NCBI RefSeq assembly: GCF_905404315.1
Contig: NC_066272.1
Location: forward strand, 3,720,001 to 3,784,000
Length of the DNA stretch: 64,000 nt
From: Leptidea sinapis
Lineage: Eukaryota > Arthropoda > Insecta > Lepidoptera > Pieridae
Direction of reading: 5' to 3'
Shown here in pieces: positions 31,216 to 43,117 of the stretch. The notes beneath the pieces were generated by a model that was not told the origin of the DNA, made no database searches, and saw only the letters and a list, made by a program, of their open reading frames with translations. Positions within the stretch are counted from its first letter, which is position 1; the number at the start of each line of letters is the position of its first letter. A program made the position numbers and the translations under genes.

Positions 31216-33563
31216 GTAAAATGATTCAAAAAAAAATACTCAAAATTCAAATACTCAACGCCTTACACAAGTAAGTCAGAAAAAAGTAAACGTAAATACG
31301 TTATAACAAGAGTTATTCAGTACATCAGTCCACACATAACGTAAACCTTAAATCACAAAACGTAAATAAATAAATTTATTTTTCGAGCATATTTATTAGC
31401 TATTTATTATTTATTTAATAAATAATACAGTTACTGGTTATAGGATCATCCTGCCACCACAAGTAGAGCCCGTTCATGAGCATGACGCATTGGCCAGCCA
31501 TCCCTTCGACCATATCTTAGGGAAGGGAACGACCCGTCCACAAGGCAAACATGATCTATAATGAAATGTTTTTACATATTTTATATAACCACCAATCTCT
31601 ACCTTATTACGAGTCGATATCGTATGTTCCGAATACTAGATTAACTATGTGTGACATCACTTGAGCTTCAGAAGGATGTTTTAAACATAATTAATTGTGT
31701 AGGTTTATCCCTATTCTATTCTTGCTAAAATTCTAACAAAACCTTTTCTTACAACTAATGGGAATTTAATGTTATTCTATCGTCTCAAGCTACCTACATA
31801 TTGCATTCAGTACAAAATACTATTTTCACAAGCTTTAAAAAAGAACCAGTTCGTATAGTTTTGTTACCTTGTAAGGTACAAGAACCACTATTGAAAAAAA
31901 ATATGATTTGAAAATTAAAAATATAATATAAATATGATGCATTAAATAGAAGCGGAGAAAATATTACCATCTAAACGATGTGGAGAGTGGTAGAAATTAA
32001 ACTATATTATCAACAACTGAAAAAGGATTTGGTTTAGTCTAAGAAAGCTAAACACCGAAACACATTTAAAAAGTCTGCGTAAGCAATCGTTTTATTTTAA
32101 TTAAAGCTGAATTATCGCTTTCACTCCGTAGGCAGGTAGTGGTATTCTATGAAGCAATCTAAACTCAATTACTACAGTTTACTTGCCGTAATGGAGTGGG
32201 TTGAACATTATAAAAGATTTCCTAAGATTTTCTGCGTCCGATATCAAACTGTATTAGATAATAGCTTTAGTAGATTAACCCACTACTCCTTTTAGGACTG
32301 TGTTAAAGCCATCTCAAATGTGTTTGTAGAAAAAACCTTTTTGTTATTATTAATCCCTGTGTTAGTGGGTAAAGAAAGACGAACTTCTCACTATAATTTT
32401 AACTTATTTCATTACGCTTCTTACCTTTTGTACTTAAATGCCACATACGATTTACGTAGTAATTTTATGTTATATATATATATAAAATATTACTGACAAT
32501 TCCAGGCCAAATACGTAAAGCTATACTTTCATTTAATTGGAATTACATTTTCTTTTTTATACAATACGTACTCGTAGTTAGAGTTTTTTATAAAGTTGTA
32601 AGTGTTACTAGTTTTTCTAGTCGTCCTGATTTTTACAAATTCAAATATTTTTACCAGTACACGATGTCAGATAGAAGCATCGCTTATCTCGTCATACGAA
32701 TATGAGTGAAGTGTCATCCGCTAAATATAGTTATTATAATAAATAACATGCACTTATAATGTCCTTAAAAAAATATTGTCTTAAATCATAATAGAATATA
32801 TTACATTAATTCAATATAAATTTGAGGCATATATCAAAATAACACATTTACTACTAAGCACGTTAATATGTCATTAATCTGTCACCTCCTAATTAATATC
32901 ATGGCTTATAATGGCGCCCTCTGATGTTATATATTAGAGATAATTGGCACAAAGAGGATGGTATTGTTCAATGCTCGTGCTAAAATATAATATTCATTCA
33001 TACCTTTGTACGATTTATGTTTCATAGACTTTTTGACATACACTTATTTCTTAGCGAATGTGCCTTGTACATTAACTTAGAACTTTTAAAGTTATCATGG
33101 TTTTGAACGTTATTATCGGTACTAAGACCCCTGAGCCGTGAGTGAGTTTCAACGAACGTCAAGTTTATAAAGAGAATCACAAAAATCCTTGAATCTTTGT
33201 GAAAATTCCATTCAACACAACATAAAAAGTAAGAATGGACATTTATTATTCCAATAAAAATACTTTTTTAAATCCATTAATCTTCTGAACATCTATTAGA
33301 GGCTTTTACAGACAGAATAAAAACACTACTTTCTATATTACTACCATTGACTTTGATGGACAGCCCTTGTCAACATTTCACACATCCTAACACATTTTTA
33401 TATTTGCAGTTGTACCAATTAAATCCGTGGATCTTTAGTGTCCTGAGCGTGCTCTGTTTTGCTTATGGCCAATAATGCAGTGCTGAAAATTATTTTATAA
33501 TAAAATTTCTGTTAAAATATTATAGCATAAAATTTATTTTGAATCCTCAGCAGGTAAAGTCTA
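31216..33563. other. Unassigned AT-rich stretch (2.3 kb)
   Basis: No long frame, no repeat copy elsewhere in the window and no splice-bordered open stretch that I would defend. An (AT)n tract lies near 32471-32485. Confidence 0.5.
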
Positions 33564-33786
33564 GCAGCGTCTAGTTTCTCAACCTTACTTTGCTCACCGC
33601 CCACTTTGAGAATATGTTTTTTTCTAGAGTATTTTCGTTTATTTTTTTTTGCCTTTTTAGACTATATTTTTAATTTTAATCTGCGCCATCTTTAAGCCCC
33701 TTAATTTTCTCTGGGTCTTCTACTGCCCCCCCGAAAGTCTCAAACGCCCACAAGGGGGCGTTATCGCCCACGTTGAGAACCTATGG
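33564..33786. mobile_element. Possible hAT-type non-autonomous element
   Basis: The left end reads CAGCGTCTAGTTTCTCAACC and the right end, reversed, reads CCATAGGTTCTCAACGTGGG. Both resemble the CAGNGGTTCTCAAC termini of hAT elements. The inside holds CGCCCACAAGGGGGCGTTAT. TCTAG occurs at both flanks, but a clean 8-bp duplication is not evident. No transposase is present. Confidence 0.35.
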
Positions 33787-33820
33787 TCACTCTAGCTGCT
33801 TTAGGCTTACAAGTTAGTAT

Positions 33821-33899
33821 TGACACAAGAGTGGGTCAGGTATTGGAAATAATACTCCGCTTATAGGAACGAGTCTTTATTTGCGTTCACTTATCTGAA
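33821..33899 (-). repeat. Stray LTR end of the same Gypsy family
   Basis: Reverse complement of the last ~80 bp of the Gypsy LTR (24355-24433), from TGACAC at 33821 through GGAACGAGTCTTTATTTGCG to CACTTATCTGAA. It differs at about 7 positions from the 5' LTR, far more than the two LTRs differ from each other, so it is probably an older, independent relic. Confidence 0.75.
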
Positions 33900-34143
33900 A
33901 AAAAAATCGACTAATAAAATCCTTACAATATATTAAAATAATTGTGCTGTCAAATCAAAATTTTACGAGGCACATAATTTATTTTATAAGCTGATTCTCA
34001 TAGGGAAGGGTAATTTCAACGTATACTTAGGTGGGGGCCCTCGATTAAGAATACAAGATAGTCTGTTTTATTACAACGAAAATTTTGCGAACATCACATA
34101 AAATTATGATTAACTAAGTGAATATATATATATATATGTGTTC

Positions 34144-34213
34144 TTTACTGCTTCATGGCAGAATTAGGCACCGTTGTGGTACCCATAATCCTGTGCAAGG
34201 GAGCCATCCACTG
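34144..34213 (+). repeat. Dispersed repeat family A, 3' fragment
   Basis: TTTACTGCTTCATGGCAGAA, ACCGTTGTGGTACCCATAAT and the final CCACTGG match the right third of family A (40353-40644). Confidence 0.65.
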
Positions 34214-34744
34214 GTAATATGGGTATTTCGATTATAATGTGTAGTTCACAACAGTATGCTTACCCCCAAATTTCTTCTTCAAATTCAAATTCAAATTCAA
34301 ATTCTCTGTAATTTTATGACACCATTCTACACAGATTTTGGTTTCCAGTCAAAGCATACGGCCATTAACTAATAGAAGACTGAATACAGTTCAACCCTTT
34401 AAGTTAATTCACATATTGCATTAATTTGTTTAAATTAATTAATAATGTAAAATATTAAACGTAGGCTTGAATAATTGGTAATTACTGCAGAGAAGTATCT
34501 GCAGTTGAAATCATTTTAAAAAACACAGTTTTCAGAATTATTATCTAATAATAATAATATGTTCCCCAAGCGTTTCATTAATAGTGGATCATTGGTCTTT
34601 CCCAAAACATTCCAGTTACCTCCACATAATATATTTAAATATTATAAATTGTATATAACTATAATTAAAAAAACTACGTTTGCTCCTAGCAAGTTATACT
34701 GAGACGATCATAATGAATATGATATAGATATAGCTCACTGAAAA
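34214..34744. other. Unassigned, with TTCAAA microsatellite
   Basis: A short (TTCAAA)n tract at about 34279-34301 resembles the hexamer tails of Jockey-type LINEs, but no LINE sequence is attached. Confidence 0.45.
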
Positions 34745-34964
34745 AATAATAGACATATATATATAAAATTGGAGTGTCTGTTTGTAATATGCAAATAACC
34801 GTTTTTTACTGCATGTATATGAATATATTATATACGATACATACACCAATATAACATTTTTTTAAAACATTTTTAGAAAAATAAAGTAATGTTGCAGTGT
34901 CCAAGAAGCGGTCTAACTCTAAAAATAATTTATATGGCAAAATAACGTTTGCCGGGTCAGCTAG
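34745..34964 (+). mobile_element. Non-autonomous Helitron
   Basis: Near copy of the element at 354-597: shares AAAGTAATGTTGCA, AAGCGGTCTAACTCTAAAAA and the end GCCGGGTCAGCTAG at 34964, followed by T. The 5' end (AGACATATATATATAAAATT) is slightly degraded. Confidence 0.65.
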
Positions 34965-35451
34965 TCGTATATATTGTTATTTGAAATGAAATATATTAAT
35001 TTTAGTCGACAAGTGAATATATTGAAATAATAAATCAATCGGCGCTACGGAATGTCATTTGTAACAAAAACAGTAGAGCGGCAGTTCGCATTCACATCAA
35101 TCACAAATACTCTATTGAACCGAGATGATGTATGAGGCCGAATTTAAATAAATATAGTTCCAAACAGGATTATTATGCTTTCAAATCTTTGCAAGACTTA
35201 TAGCATTGTTTCAATACAGTATCAATTATTGCTATAATCAATTCTTCTTTATAAGGTTTTAAACTTTTATCATCGCGGAACTTTAGCATTGTAATTATTA
35301 TGACGGGTACTCACGATATGCATTTTATTAATTTGGTGCCGATATTTTGATCCAATTGCACCAATACCGGTCGCGGCGGAACTGCGGTGGCGGCGAGAAA
35401 CTCTTGACACACTTTTCTTTATAACTTCCATAGTGGAGTGTTAGATGCTTC
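34965..35451. other. Unassigned stretch
   Basis: A GC-richer block at 35365-35400 (GGTCGCGGCGGAACTGCGGT) is not recognised. Confidence 0.4.
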
Positions 35452-35610
35452 GGCTTCAGGTTAGCTCAGTTGGTTAGAGCACCGGCACGGAATTCCGGAG
35501 GTCGTGGGTTTGAGTCCCGCATCGTCCATAAAATTTTGTTTTTCAAATTTTATTTGTGTATTAATCCTAGAAATGAGAATTATCACTTTAAAAACATAAA
35601 AAATTGTTTA
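35452..35610 (+). repeat. tRNA-like dispersed repeat (SINE-like), copy 2
   Basis: The best-preserved tRNA-like core in the window: GGTTAGCTCAGTTGGTTAGA (A box) and GGTTTGAGTCCCGCATCG (B box), followed by the family's 3' part ATTTTATTTGTGTATTAATC. It lacks the 5' arm found in the 10371 copy. The anticodon arm CCGGC/ACGGAAT/TCCGG has one mismatch. The attached conserved tail argues for a SINE-like repeat rather than a tRNA gene. Confidence 0.7.
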
Positions 35611-35699
35611 GAATTATGAATAATCAAAATTAAATTTGTTTATAAAATTATCACTGTACCTTGTGACCTTCAAACATAAATTGATGAGATATTTTGTTG

Positions 35700-35790
35700 A
35701 TTTTAGCGGTAGGTTAAAATTTTTTTTTGACATTCATAAGTGTCATTTCCTTGAGCTACATGAATAAAGTGATTTTGATTTGTTTCGCAG
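35700..35790 (+). repeat. LINE 3' terminal fragment, family C
   Basis: GACATTCATAAGTGTCATTT, CCTTGAGCTACATGAATAAA and GTGATTTTGATTTG form the 3' terminus that adjoins family C; orientation opposite to the copies at 890 and 31000. Confidence 0.5.
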
Positions 35791-35850
35791 GTTCAAATTT
35801 CTGTTAATACGTGCCGTGATTTATATTATGTTAATTAACTTTTTTAATTT

Positions 35851-36102
35851 ACCAGTGGAAGGCTCCTTTGCACAGGATGCCGGCTATATTATGGGTACCA
35901 CATTTCGGTCTGAAGGGCGCCGTAGCTAGTGAAATTACTGGGCAAATGAGACTTAACATCTTATGTCTCAATGTGACAAGTGCAGTTGTAGTGGCGCTCA
36001 GGAATTTTTGGGTTTTTCAAGAATCCTGAACGGTACTGAATTGTAATGGGTAGGGCGTATGAATTACCATCAGCTGAACGTCCTGCTCGCCTCGTCCCTT
36101 AT
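35851..36102 (-). repeat. Dispersed repeat family A
   Basis: Reverse complement of the family A consensus, but missing about 50 internal bases (the CTTCACGGCAGAAATAGGC region). Both ends are present (CCAGTGGAAGGCTCC; CTCGTCCCTTATTGTC). Confidence 0.75.
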
Positions 36103-36747
36103 TGTCAATAAAAATATTAGCTCTATAATCCCCACAAAAACCTGTATTGGCCTACTATTTTTAAAGGTTACTGCTTAAGATATTTAATCATTAAATATTG
36201 ATAATTAGGAAACTCTTTATTCTATTAAATTACTAAAATTATTGGAATTATTAAATCTGTGTAAAATAAAAGTATTGACTCTTCTTGCAACATGAATTAC
36301 ATAATAATGTCTTATTTACGGATCGTGAGAAAACACGAATTTAAATCTTACGTGACAATATCGCTACCGAGACCGTAAGGATCGTCCACTAACGAGAACT
36401 TGAAGAAAATAATGACGATAAAAAGTTATTGAAGAAAGAAATGGGACAACCCAGGCGTTTCCAATAATAATATGAAAGGATAAATATTATTCCAAATACC
36501 AATTTTACCGTTTGCATAATATTGAAGTTACATAATAAAATCAATAGACAGGTTGTTAAAAGAATTTGCAAATGAAGTTGGCATTATTATAACGATAATT
36601 TTAATTGTTAATATTACTATTTAACCAATTTAAATAAAAAAGGAGCCAATTGAAAAAAAGAGCAGGATTTCAGTTCATCTTGTATATGTTTATGTATCTG
36701 TTCACCGAATACTGGAAAATGATTGATTTGATTGATTAAAACTTTAC
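36103..36747. other. Unassigned AT-rich stretch
   Basis: Nothing recognised; minus frame 36389-36571 is low-complexity. Confidence 0.5.
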
Positions 36748-37505
36748 TTTTTTTTTTATGGAATAGGAGGACAAACGAGCGTACGGGTCACCGGTTGTTA
36801 AATGATCACTGCCGCCCACAATCTCTTGCAACACCAGAGGAATCACAGGAGCGTTGCCGGCCTTTAAGGAAGGTGTACTCGCTTTTTTTGAAAGTACCCA
36901 TCTAGTATCGTCCCGGAAACACCGCACAAGGAAGCTCATTCCACAGCTTTGTAGTACGTGGAAGAAAGCTCCTTGAAAAGGCGAGGCTTTGAGGGAAGTG
37001 TTGTCGAAGAGCGGTGATACGACAAATGGGGTTTTTTTAGTGGTAAACGCGCAAACTTGAGTCTTCTAGGAGTTAAATTGGACAAATTTCCATTTTCCCC
37101 ATTCCGCGACCTTCTCAAGAGAGGACTCGATAGAAGACACAAGTTTCTCCCGGCACTGGTCGATGATTTCCCGAGAGAGACCTGCATGGCCCGTGTATAC
37201 GGCATCACCAGTGCTGTCGTCTGCATAGCAATGAATGTTGGAGGTGCCCAACATATCATTGATATGCAGAAGAAACAGCGTGGGAGACAGCACACAGCCT
37301 TGGGGAACTCCAGCATTCACGGGCTTCGGGTTCGAGCAATATCCGTCGACAACGACCTGTATGCTGCGCCCAGTGAGGAAGCTGAAGGTCCACTTGCACA
37401 AGCTCTCGGGAAGCCCAAATGATGGAAGTTTGGAGAGGAGCGCCTTGTGCCATATACGGTCAAAGGCCTTCGCTAACTGCTTAACTTTCAATAGCCGCAG
37501 CCCAT
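36748..37505 (-). mobile_element. BMC1-like LINE, truncated and internally deleted (copy 2)
   Basis: The 3' end with A-run (T-run on the plus strand) is at about 36748-36758. The 3' untranslated and C-terminal codons follow to about 36990, then the sequence jumps into the RT C-terminal region. At 37066-37491 it encodes FDRIWHKALLSKLPSFGLPE, VPQGCVLSPTLFLLHIND and the catalytic YADDSTGDAVYTGH. It stops matching at 37505. About 0.5 kb encoding the C-terminal domain is deleted. Confidence 0.85.
36990..37491 (-). pseudogene. BMC1-like RT palm/thumb pseudogene
   Basis: Open from 37491 down to 37066 with the RT motifs AFDRIWHKALL, NAGVPQGCVLSP and YADD, ending at a TAA after KFVQFNS, where the family continues into KTQVCAF in another frame. 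The fingers domain and endonuclease are lost by 5' truncation at 37505, and the HGECSEELF domain by an internal deletion. The catalytic aspartates are present, but the protein would be incomplete. Confidence 0.8.
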
Positions 37506-38822
37506 AGCTTTACAGAGTATATAAGTAAGTAGTTATAGATAACATTTAAGTGATATTATCTTTCATTAGCTTTGAAATGTTCAAATAAATTTTAAAGTTT
37601 TTTTAGAAATATTATACCTATGGCTAGCAAGGCATGTTTGTTTATTATTTTTAATAAAATATTTAATCAAGAAAATTATGAAATGCTACACGATAATACT
37701 ACAAAATATGGTAGGTATTTCATCTTTCAAGTCTTTATAACTATTAGTTGTCACGCAGTTACAATTGATAATTTGTAAAATACGTAAAATTTTCGGTACC
37801 CATTTATTCCATAGCGTTTAAAACCCTCCTGGATGTCGTAATATAACATCATTATTCAAATTTCAATTTCAATAGTAATAAAAATAGTAAAACATTGAAA
37901 TTAAATAAAAAACCAACATTGAGTACTTATAAGATGCAAAAATATTGCATACATGAAGGTATAAAGAGTAAAGACGTTTCAGTAACAAATTTATTTCATT
38001 TAAAATATAGTCAGTAAAAGCTCTCACGACGCTCCATTGAACTATCGGCAAAAGACTTCCATATATCTTATTGGTTATGACGGCAAGGAAACTGTATAGC
38101 ACAAAGAATACATGAGTAGTTATGCCTTCTAGATGCAAAATGTCTACCAATAGTACAATTCTCTTGAATAAATAATGTATTTTATGTATTGTTAACGTGT
38201 TTGAAGATTTCTTCCATTTTTAAAAAGAATAATATTTTTGTAAACGGAAGCACGAGCAAGCAATGTGTCAATGGTGATCAACGCCGCTCTAGCTCTCTTA
38301 CAACGATAGTAAAAATATTAGAGTATCTTCGGCACGCACGTTATGATCAACGTTAATACTTATTTATGTTGTTAATTCAATTATATAATGTCGCAATCGC
38401 TATTTTATTATGAACTGATACTATAAATAACAAAAATAATAACGTATGCTTATAGCAATATTTTCTTTATTAGAGTTGGTGACGAGATGAACATAATAAT
38501 ATGCAGTCCACTTGACTAATACTTTCATTTGTTGATTCATAGTTATATACGAGATATAACTATACTACAGTAACAAATAATAATCAGTTGTAATTCAGAA
38601 ATAAGCAGTGATTTAAATTGTAAAAATCATTAAATTAAAAATAACTTTATATAATCTTTAAAATGTAAAATGAAATGAAAAGTAGACAGAAAAGTACTCT
38701 GGAAGAAGACAGACCAAAATAATTTATAATGTATTAAGTTTATATATAATATCTAAAGGAAATACGTCATATGAACAGCTTTCTTGTTTTTTCCACAGTT
38801 TAAATAAGTACGTACCTACTTC
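37506..38822. other. Unassigned AT-rich stretch
   Basis: A minus frame at 37869-38150 (93 aa, hydrophobic stretches around THVFFVLYSFLAVI) is preceded by TTTATTCAAG, which is acceptor-like. It could be a membrane-protein exon but I recognise no family. An inner palindrome of TATATATAT type lies near 38750. Confidence 0.35.
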
Positions 38823-39040
38823 CTCGTACAAAGCTGTGGAATAAACTTCCTTGCACGAGGTTTCCGGGATGATACGACATGGGTCCCTTCAAAAAAGCGC
38901 GTACAAGGTGTACGCGATTAAAGGCCGGCAGCGCTCCTGTGATGTATCTAGTGTTGCAAGAGAAAGTGGGCGGCGGTGGTGATCACTTAACACCAGGTGA
39001 CCCATACGCTCGTTTGTCCTCCTTTTCCATAAAAAAAATG
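38823..39040 (+). mobile_element. BMC1-like LINE 3' end (copy 3)
   Basis: 5'-truncated to the last ~218 bp: TGTGGAATAAACTTCCTTGC, GATACGACATGGGT, ACACCAGGTGACCCATACGC, then TCCATAAAAAAAA. It contains a small insertion (AAGGTGTACGCGA, near 38907) relative to other copies. Confidence 0.85.
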
Positions 39041-39339
39041 AATTTATTAAAAAATGTGCTGAAGAACTTTTGCTGTAAATGATTTATAAAATAGCATGAC
39101 CAAATGAGCTTAACATTTATTTTTTAATCACCTTAAATGACAGCCACACACAAATGATATTATCGCTTATTTCCAGTGTTGAAGTCAGAGACCTAGGGCT
39201 GTTGACATTGGGTTAACGTAGAGGACATTTAATTTCCATTTGGGTTGATCTTTCGCTATTTACTTCCACAGTTTGTACGAACAGCAATATTATGTTTAAA
39301 ATGTTTTGTCTCATTTTAATATTAAATATCTGGAAGAGC

Positions 39340-39690
39340 AAGTCTTGCTCGGGTTTTTAAGAATGTACAAAAGTTGAACAACAAAAAAAAAACGAATAGG
39401 ACATCTGGATTCAGGACCATCGACCGGGGTTTTCTGCATTCCGGATCAGGCAATGTCCCATCTGAGCTATTATAGTCTTGTATATAGTGGCGAAATTTAC
39501 CTTTGTATTCTAATGTTATTGTAGCTGTTTCTCATTAAAATACGGATAAAACTACAATTTTTTAAATTGAAAACTAGCTAGATTTCTCGCCCCCGAAACT
39601 ACCTGTATACAAAATTTTATTAAAATCGTTGAAGCCGTTTTCGAGATCAATCTTATTACACAACAGTTGCATAAATAACTATTGCGTCAA
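39340..39690 (-). repeat. Composite repeat F, second copy
   Basis: Inverted copy of 11935-12330: GACATCTGGATTCAGGACCA, CCCATCTGAGCTATTATAGT, GAAATTTACCTTTGTATTCT and AAAACTAGCTAGATTTCTCG. The outer end adds TTATTACACAACAGTTGCAT, shared with 9961-9990. The tRNA-like block is degraded by a small duplication (CCATCGACCGGGG). Confidence 0.65.
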
Positions 39691-40352
39691 ATAAATAAAT
39701 GGGTGGTGCAAAAAGTTTTATGTGTCGAACATGTCCAGTCAACACATTTAAAATAATTTTTAAATATATAATTTACATTCTCTCCTTGCGAAGAGAAATC
39801 TGCGTAGCTTCTATTAACAATAAAGATAGGGATCTAATTCAAATTTCAACAAAGTATCACCTTATGCATTATTCAAGCGTAATTCCGGATAATGACAATC
39901 TGTTCGTTTTTGCGGAAAGTTAGACCAACGTTTGAACGAGGCAAAATGGGTCACAGTACAAAATATGTGGAGCCGCGTAGAGTTGTAACGACTAAATATT
40001 TTCACAAAACTTTCAGCTTATAGTGCAAATAATATTAACATAATCGTTGAAAATTATGCCTATATATTCATAAAATTTGGGAATCATATTGATATAAGAA
40101 TATGTGATAGTAATGAATAATAATAATATTGCTTACACGTTTAGTTTAAGGAAATTAATGTTTGGAAAGTCCACACACATAATTTTATTTGTCTATGATT
40201 TAACATATAAATTGTTTAATTTCAAAACTATATTAAATTCACAACAATGTATCTAAAATCTGAATCAGATCTGATTTCTTTAATAATCTGGTAGTAGATA
40301 TACCCTTAGAAATGACTAAAAGTCGTTCAATAAACGTATTTTTTATGACAGT
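39691..40352. other. Unassigned AT-rich stretch
   Basis: A 74-codon frame at 39699-39923 shows no family resemblance. Confidence 0.5.
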
Positions 40353-40644
40353 ATGGGACGAAACGAGCAAGATATTCAGCTGGTGGTAATTGATACGCCC
40401 TGCCCATTACAATACCGCTCAGGATTCTTGGGAAACCCAAATATTCTGAGCGGCACTACATTTGCACTTGTCACCTTGAGACATACGATGCTAAGTCTCA
40501 TTTGCCCAGTAATTTCACAAGCTACGGCACCCTTCAGACCGAATCACAATAATGCTTACACATAACTGCTTCACGGCAGAAATAGGCACCGTTGTGGTAC
40601 CGATAATCTAGCCGGCAACCTGTGCAAATGAGCCTAGCACTGGT
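40353..40644 (+). repeat. Dispersed repeat family A, near complete
   Basis: Starts TGGGACGAAACGAGCAAGAT and runs through GTAATTGATACGCCCTGCCC, TTGCCCAGTAATTTCAC and CTTCACGGCAGAAATAGGC to GAGCCTAGCACTGG, about 290 bp. Copies in the window: 20884, 34144, 35851, 41937, 61312. No coding capacity, A/B boxes or terminal inverted repeats are evident; the class is unknown to me. Confidence 0.75.
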
Positions 40645-40836
40645 CTGGGATATAAACAAGAAAAAATACAGTCAAATCGATAAGCTCTCCATTTTGAGAA
40701 GTCGGTTGAAAATACCGATCGCCAAGGTCCCCTGTAACGCCCAAGTATAACGTAATTTTTAATGGTACCAATTTTTTAGTAACAACTATGTTTGTAGGCT
40801 AAATATTTATATGAGCAATCTTGAAACACCCAGCAC

Positions 40837-41440
40837 GTAATGAAATGAAATGAAATGAAATGAAATTTATTTGCAGGAAACATTGTACTTAAGGTGTTAA
40901 CAATATAATGGATAATCCAATATGTTTCGTCAATTGACATGCAAAATATGTTACAAAATTGTCTAAACACTAATCGTACTGTTATATTGAAACATGTCGG
41001 ATTTCACAATGATATCAATAATATTTATAAAATGAAATTTTAATACTTATATAATATTATAATATGAGACGTAAATAACTTAATAATTCATTTAGTACCT
41101 ATGTATAATATTAACAAATTCAATGTCATAAAAGTATATTAATTTACATATATTATTATCAAATAGACTAATTCATTTTGTATTGAAAAATTCATTTAAA
41201 CTATAGAAGCACTTATTTGTTAACCACTGATGCAGTCTTCTTTTAAAAACTTTGAACGGTAAATCTTTCAATTCATTGGGCAATTTATTATATATTTTCA
41301 CAGACATGCTGAAACAATTTCTACTAAAAGATGCAGTTCTACAGAAGGGCATTATGAGTTTATTTGGATATCTTGTATTAGGTATTGTAACATAATTAGA
41401 AATGCACAACACACTAAAAGAACCAGGCAACAAATTTTTT
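40837..41440 (-). mobile_element. Jockey-type LINE 3' end with TTTCA pentamer tail
   Basis: The minus frame 41173-41433 encodes SFSRNCFSMSVKIYNKLPNE and FKRRLHQWLTNKCFYSLNEF, the C-terminus of lepidopteran Jockey-type ORF2 proteins, ending in a stop at 41173-41175. The 3' untranslated region continues to AATAAATTTCA and a pentamer array (AAATG on the plus strand) at 40837-40866, the usual microsatellite tail. All upstream coding sequence is missing. Confidence 0.75.
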
Positions 41441-41936
41441 TAAGGGGTCGATGGATAATTGCACTACTTCCAAATTAATTGCATCGATTATAGCGTAAGA
41501 CCAATAGTATTCTATGCATGTACAGAAATCACGTCATATAAAAACAAAGCCGAAATATGGAACATGTCACAAATTGCACCATAATAAGCTTCGAATGCTA
41601 ATTCTATACATTGCCACATTTCCTCGAGTTGTTTAAATATTATGGATGAAAAAGCAGCAATGTAAAACATTTATTCAGTTTAGGCTACGTATGTAGAATT
41701 TAGAACCCAATTTGGACAGTGACCGTGACACACGACTAAGGAGGAAAGTGTGCTTACAGGGTCTTTAAGCACTCTTTTGCAGTTCCGCAGACAGCGAATA
41801 AAACTATCAAACTATTATTAATAGACAAAGTATAGGAGACCACTTAATGAGGCGATTTGATGTACGGAATTATTCTAATATATTTTAAATGAAATGAGTA
41901 TAACTAATATATGTTTTTTCTTTTTTTTAAGATAAT
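41441..41936. other. Unassigned stretch
   Basis: Nothing recognised. Confidence 0.5.
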
Positions 41937-42193
41937 TTGGGACGAGACGAGCAGAACGTTCAGCTGATGGTAATTGTTACGCACTGCCCATTCAATGTAG
42001 TACTGCTCAGGATTCTTGAAAAATCCAAAAATTCTGAGTGGCACTACCATTTGCGCTCGGATTGAGACATAAGGTGTTAATTCTCATTTATCCCGTAATT
42101 TAGAAACACAATAATGCTTACACATTATTGCTTTTGGTAGAAAAAGGCGCCATTGTACTCCCCATAATCTAGTCATTGTTGAATCTCATTTGG
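41937..42193 (+). repeat. Dispersed repeat family A, diverged copy
   Basis: TTGGGACGAGACGAGCAGAA, CAGGATTCTTGAAAAATCCA and CACATTATTGCTTTTGGTAG match family A; the right end is worn (GAATCTCATTTGG). Confidence 0.7.
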
Positions 42194-43117
42194 AAAAAAA
42201 TATGAAACATTGTTGATAGAAAATATTATTATGAAATATGAAAATCTATTAATCTTGCTAACCTCAGGATCTTACCCCGACCCCAATACTTAATCAAAAA
42301 ATTTCTGATTGTTGTATTGCTTAAGTATATTTACGTGAATTGATTTACGTGAGACAACCAACAGTATTGTTTAAAATTCGTTATCAATGTATAGTTTTAT
42401 TATTATCTTCGGGTTGTTTCTTATAAATCTGTATGTGGTAGTATTACATTTTTAATCCCTGGTTATTACAAACTCCATAATGTTAATAATATACTTTATA
42501 AAAATGGGTGATGGAGGCTTCTGCAATATGATTTCATATAAAACGGAAACAGCGTAATAAAAATTATAAATTTAATTAAAATATAATTATTTCGTTCAAA
42601 GGCAATTAGAAAACACCAGAGAGGGGTCTTAATAACTAAAAGAACCCCACTTAGTATGTTTAACATTATCTATATTCATACAAAGCAACGAAAGAAATGA
42701 ATATTACGTCTTTAAGAAACATTTATTACATTAAAACCTTTTATCTTAACAAAAGATAATACTTAGCACAAATGAAAATGCAATAGTTTTATATATAAGC
42801 TTATATTTGAATTGTTTTATCTTGGTAAACCATAAGTATGCAATATTTTATGCCACGAACGTCAAACAAGTTTTCGTGATTCTATCACGCGGTAACTTCT
42901 TTTGTTCGTAAGTTTTATTCGATTTTATTGACATTCCGTGATCGTCATGAAAAGTTAGATTCGAGAGTCCTTTCAAAATAAGGTAACGAAAATTTATCCG
43001 CAAAGACAAGGTCTGTCTGTTTTTAAAAGTAGAAAAATAAATTATTTGTCTATAAGAGTCAAATTTGTTTAGAATAACAACAAAATAATAACACTTTAAA
43101 CTTCAGTCTATGACTGA
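42194..43117. other. Unassigned AT-rich stretch
   Basis: Nothing recognised. Confidence 0.5.
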
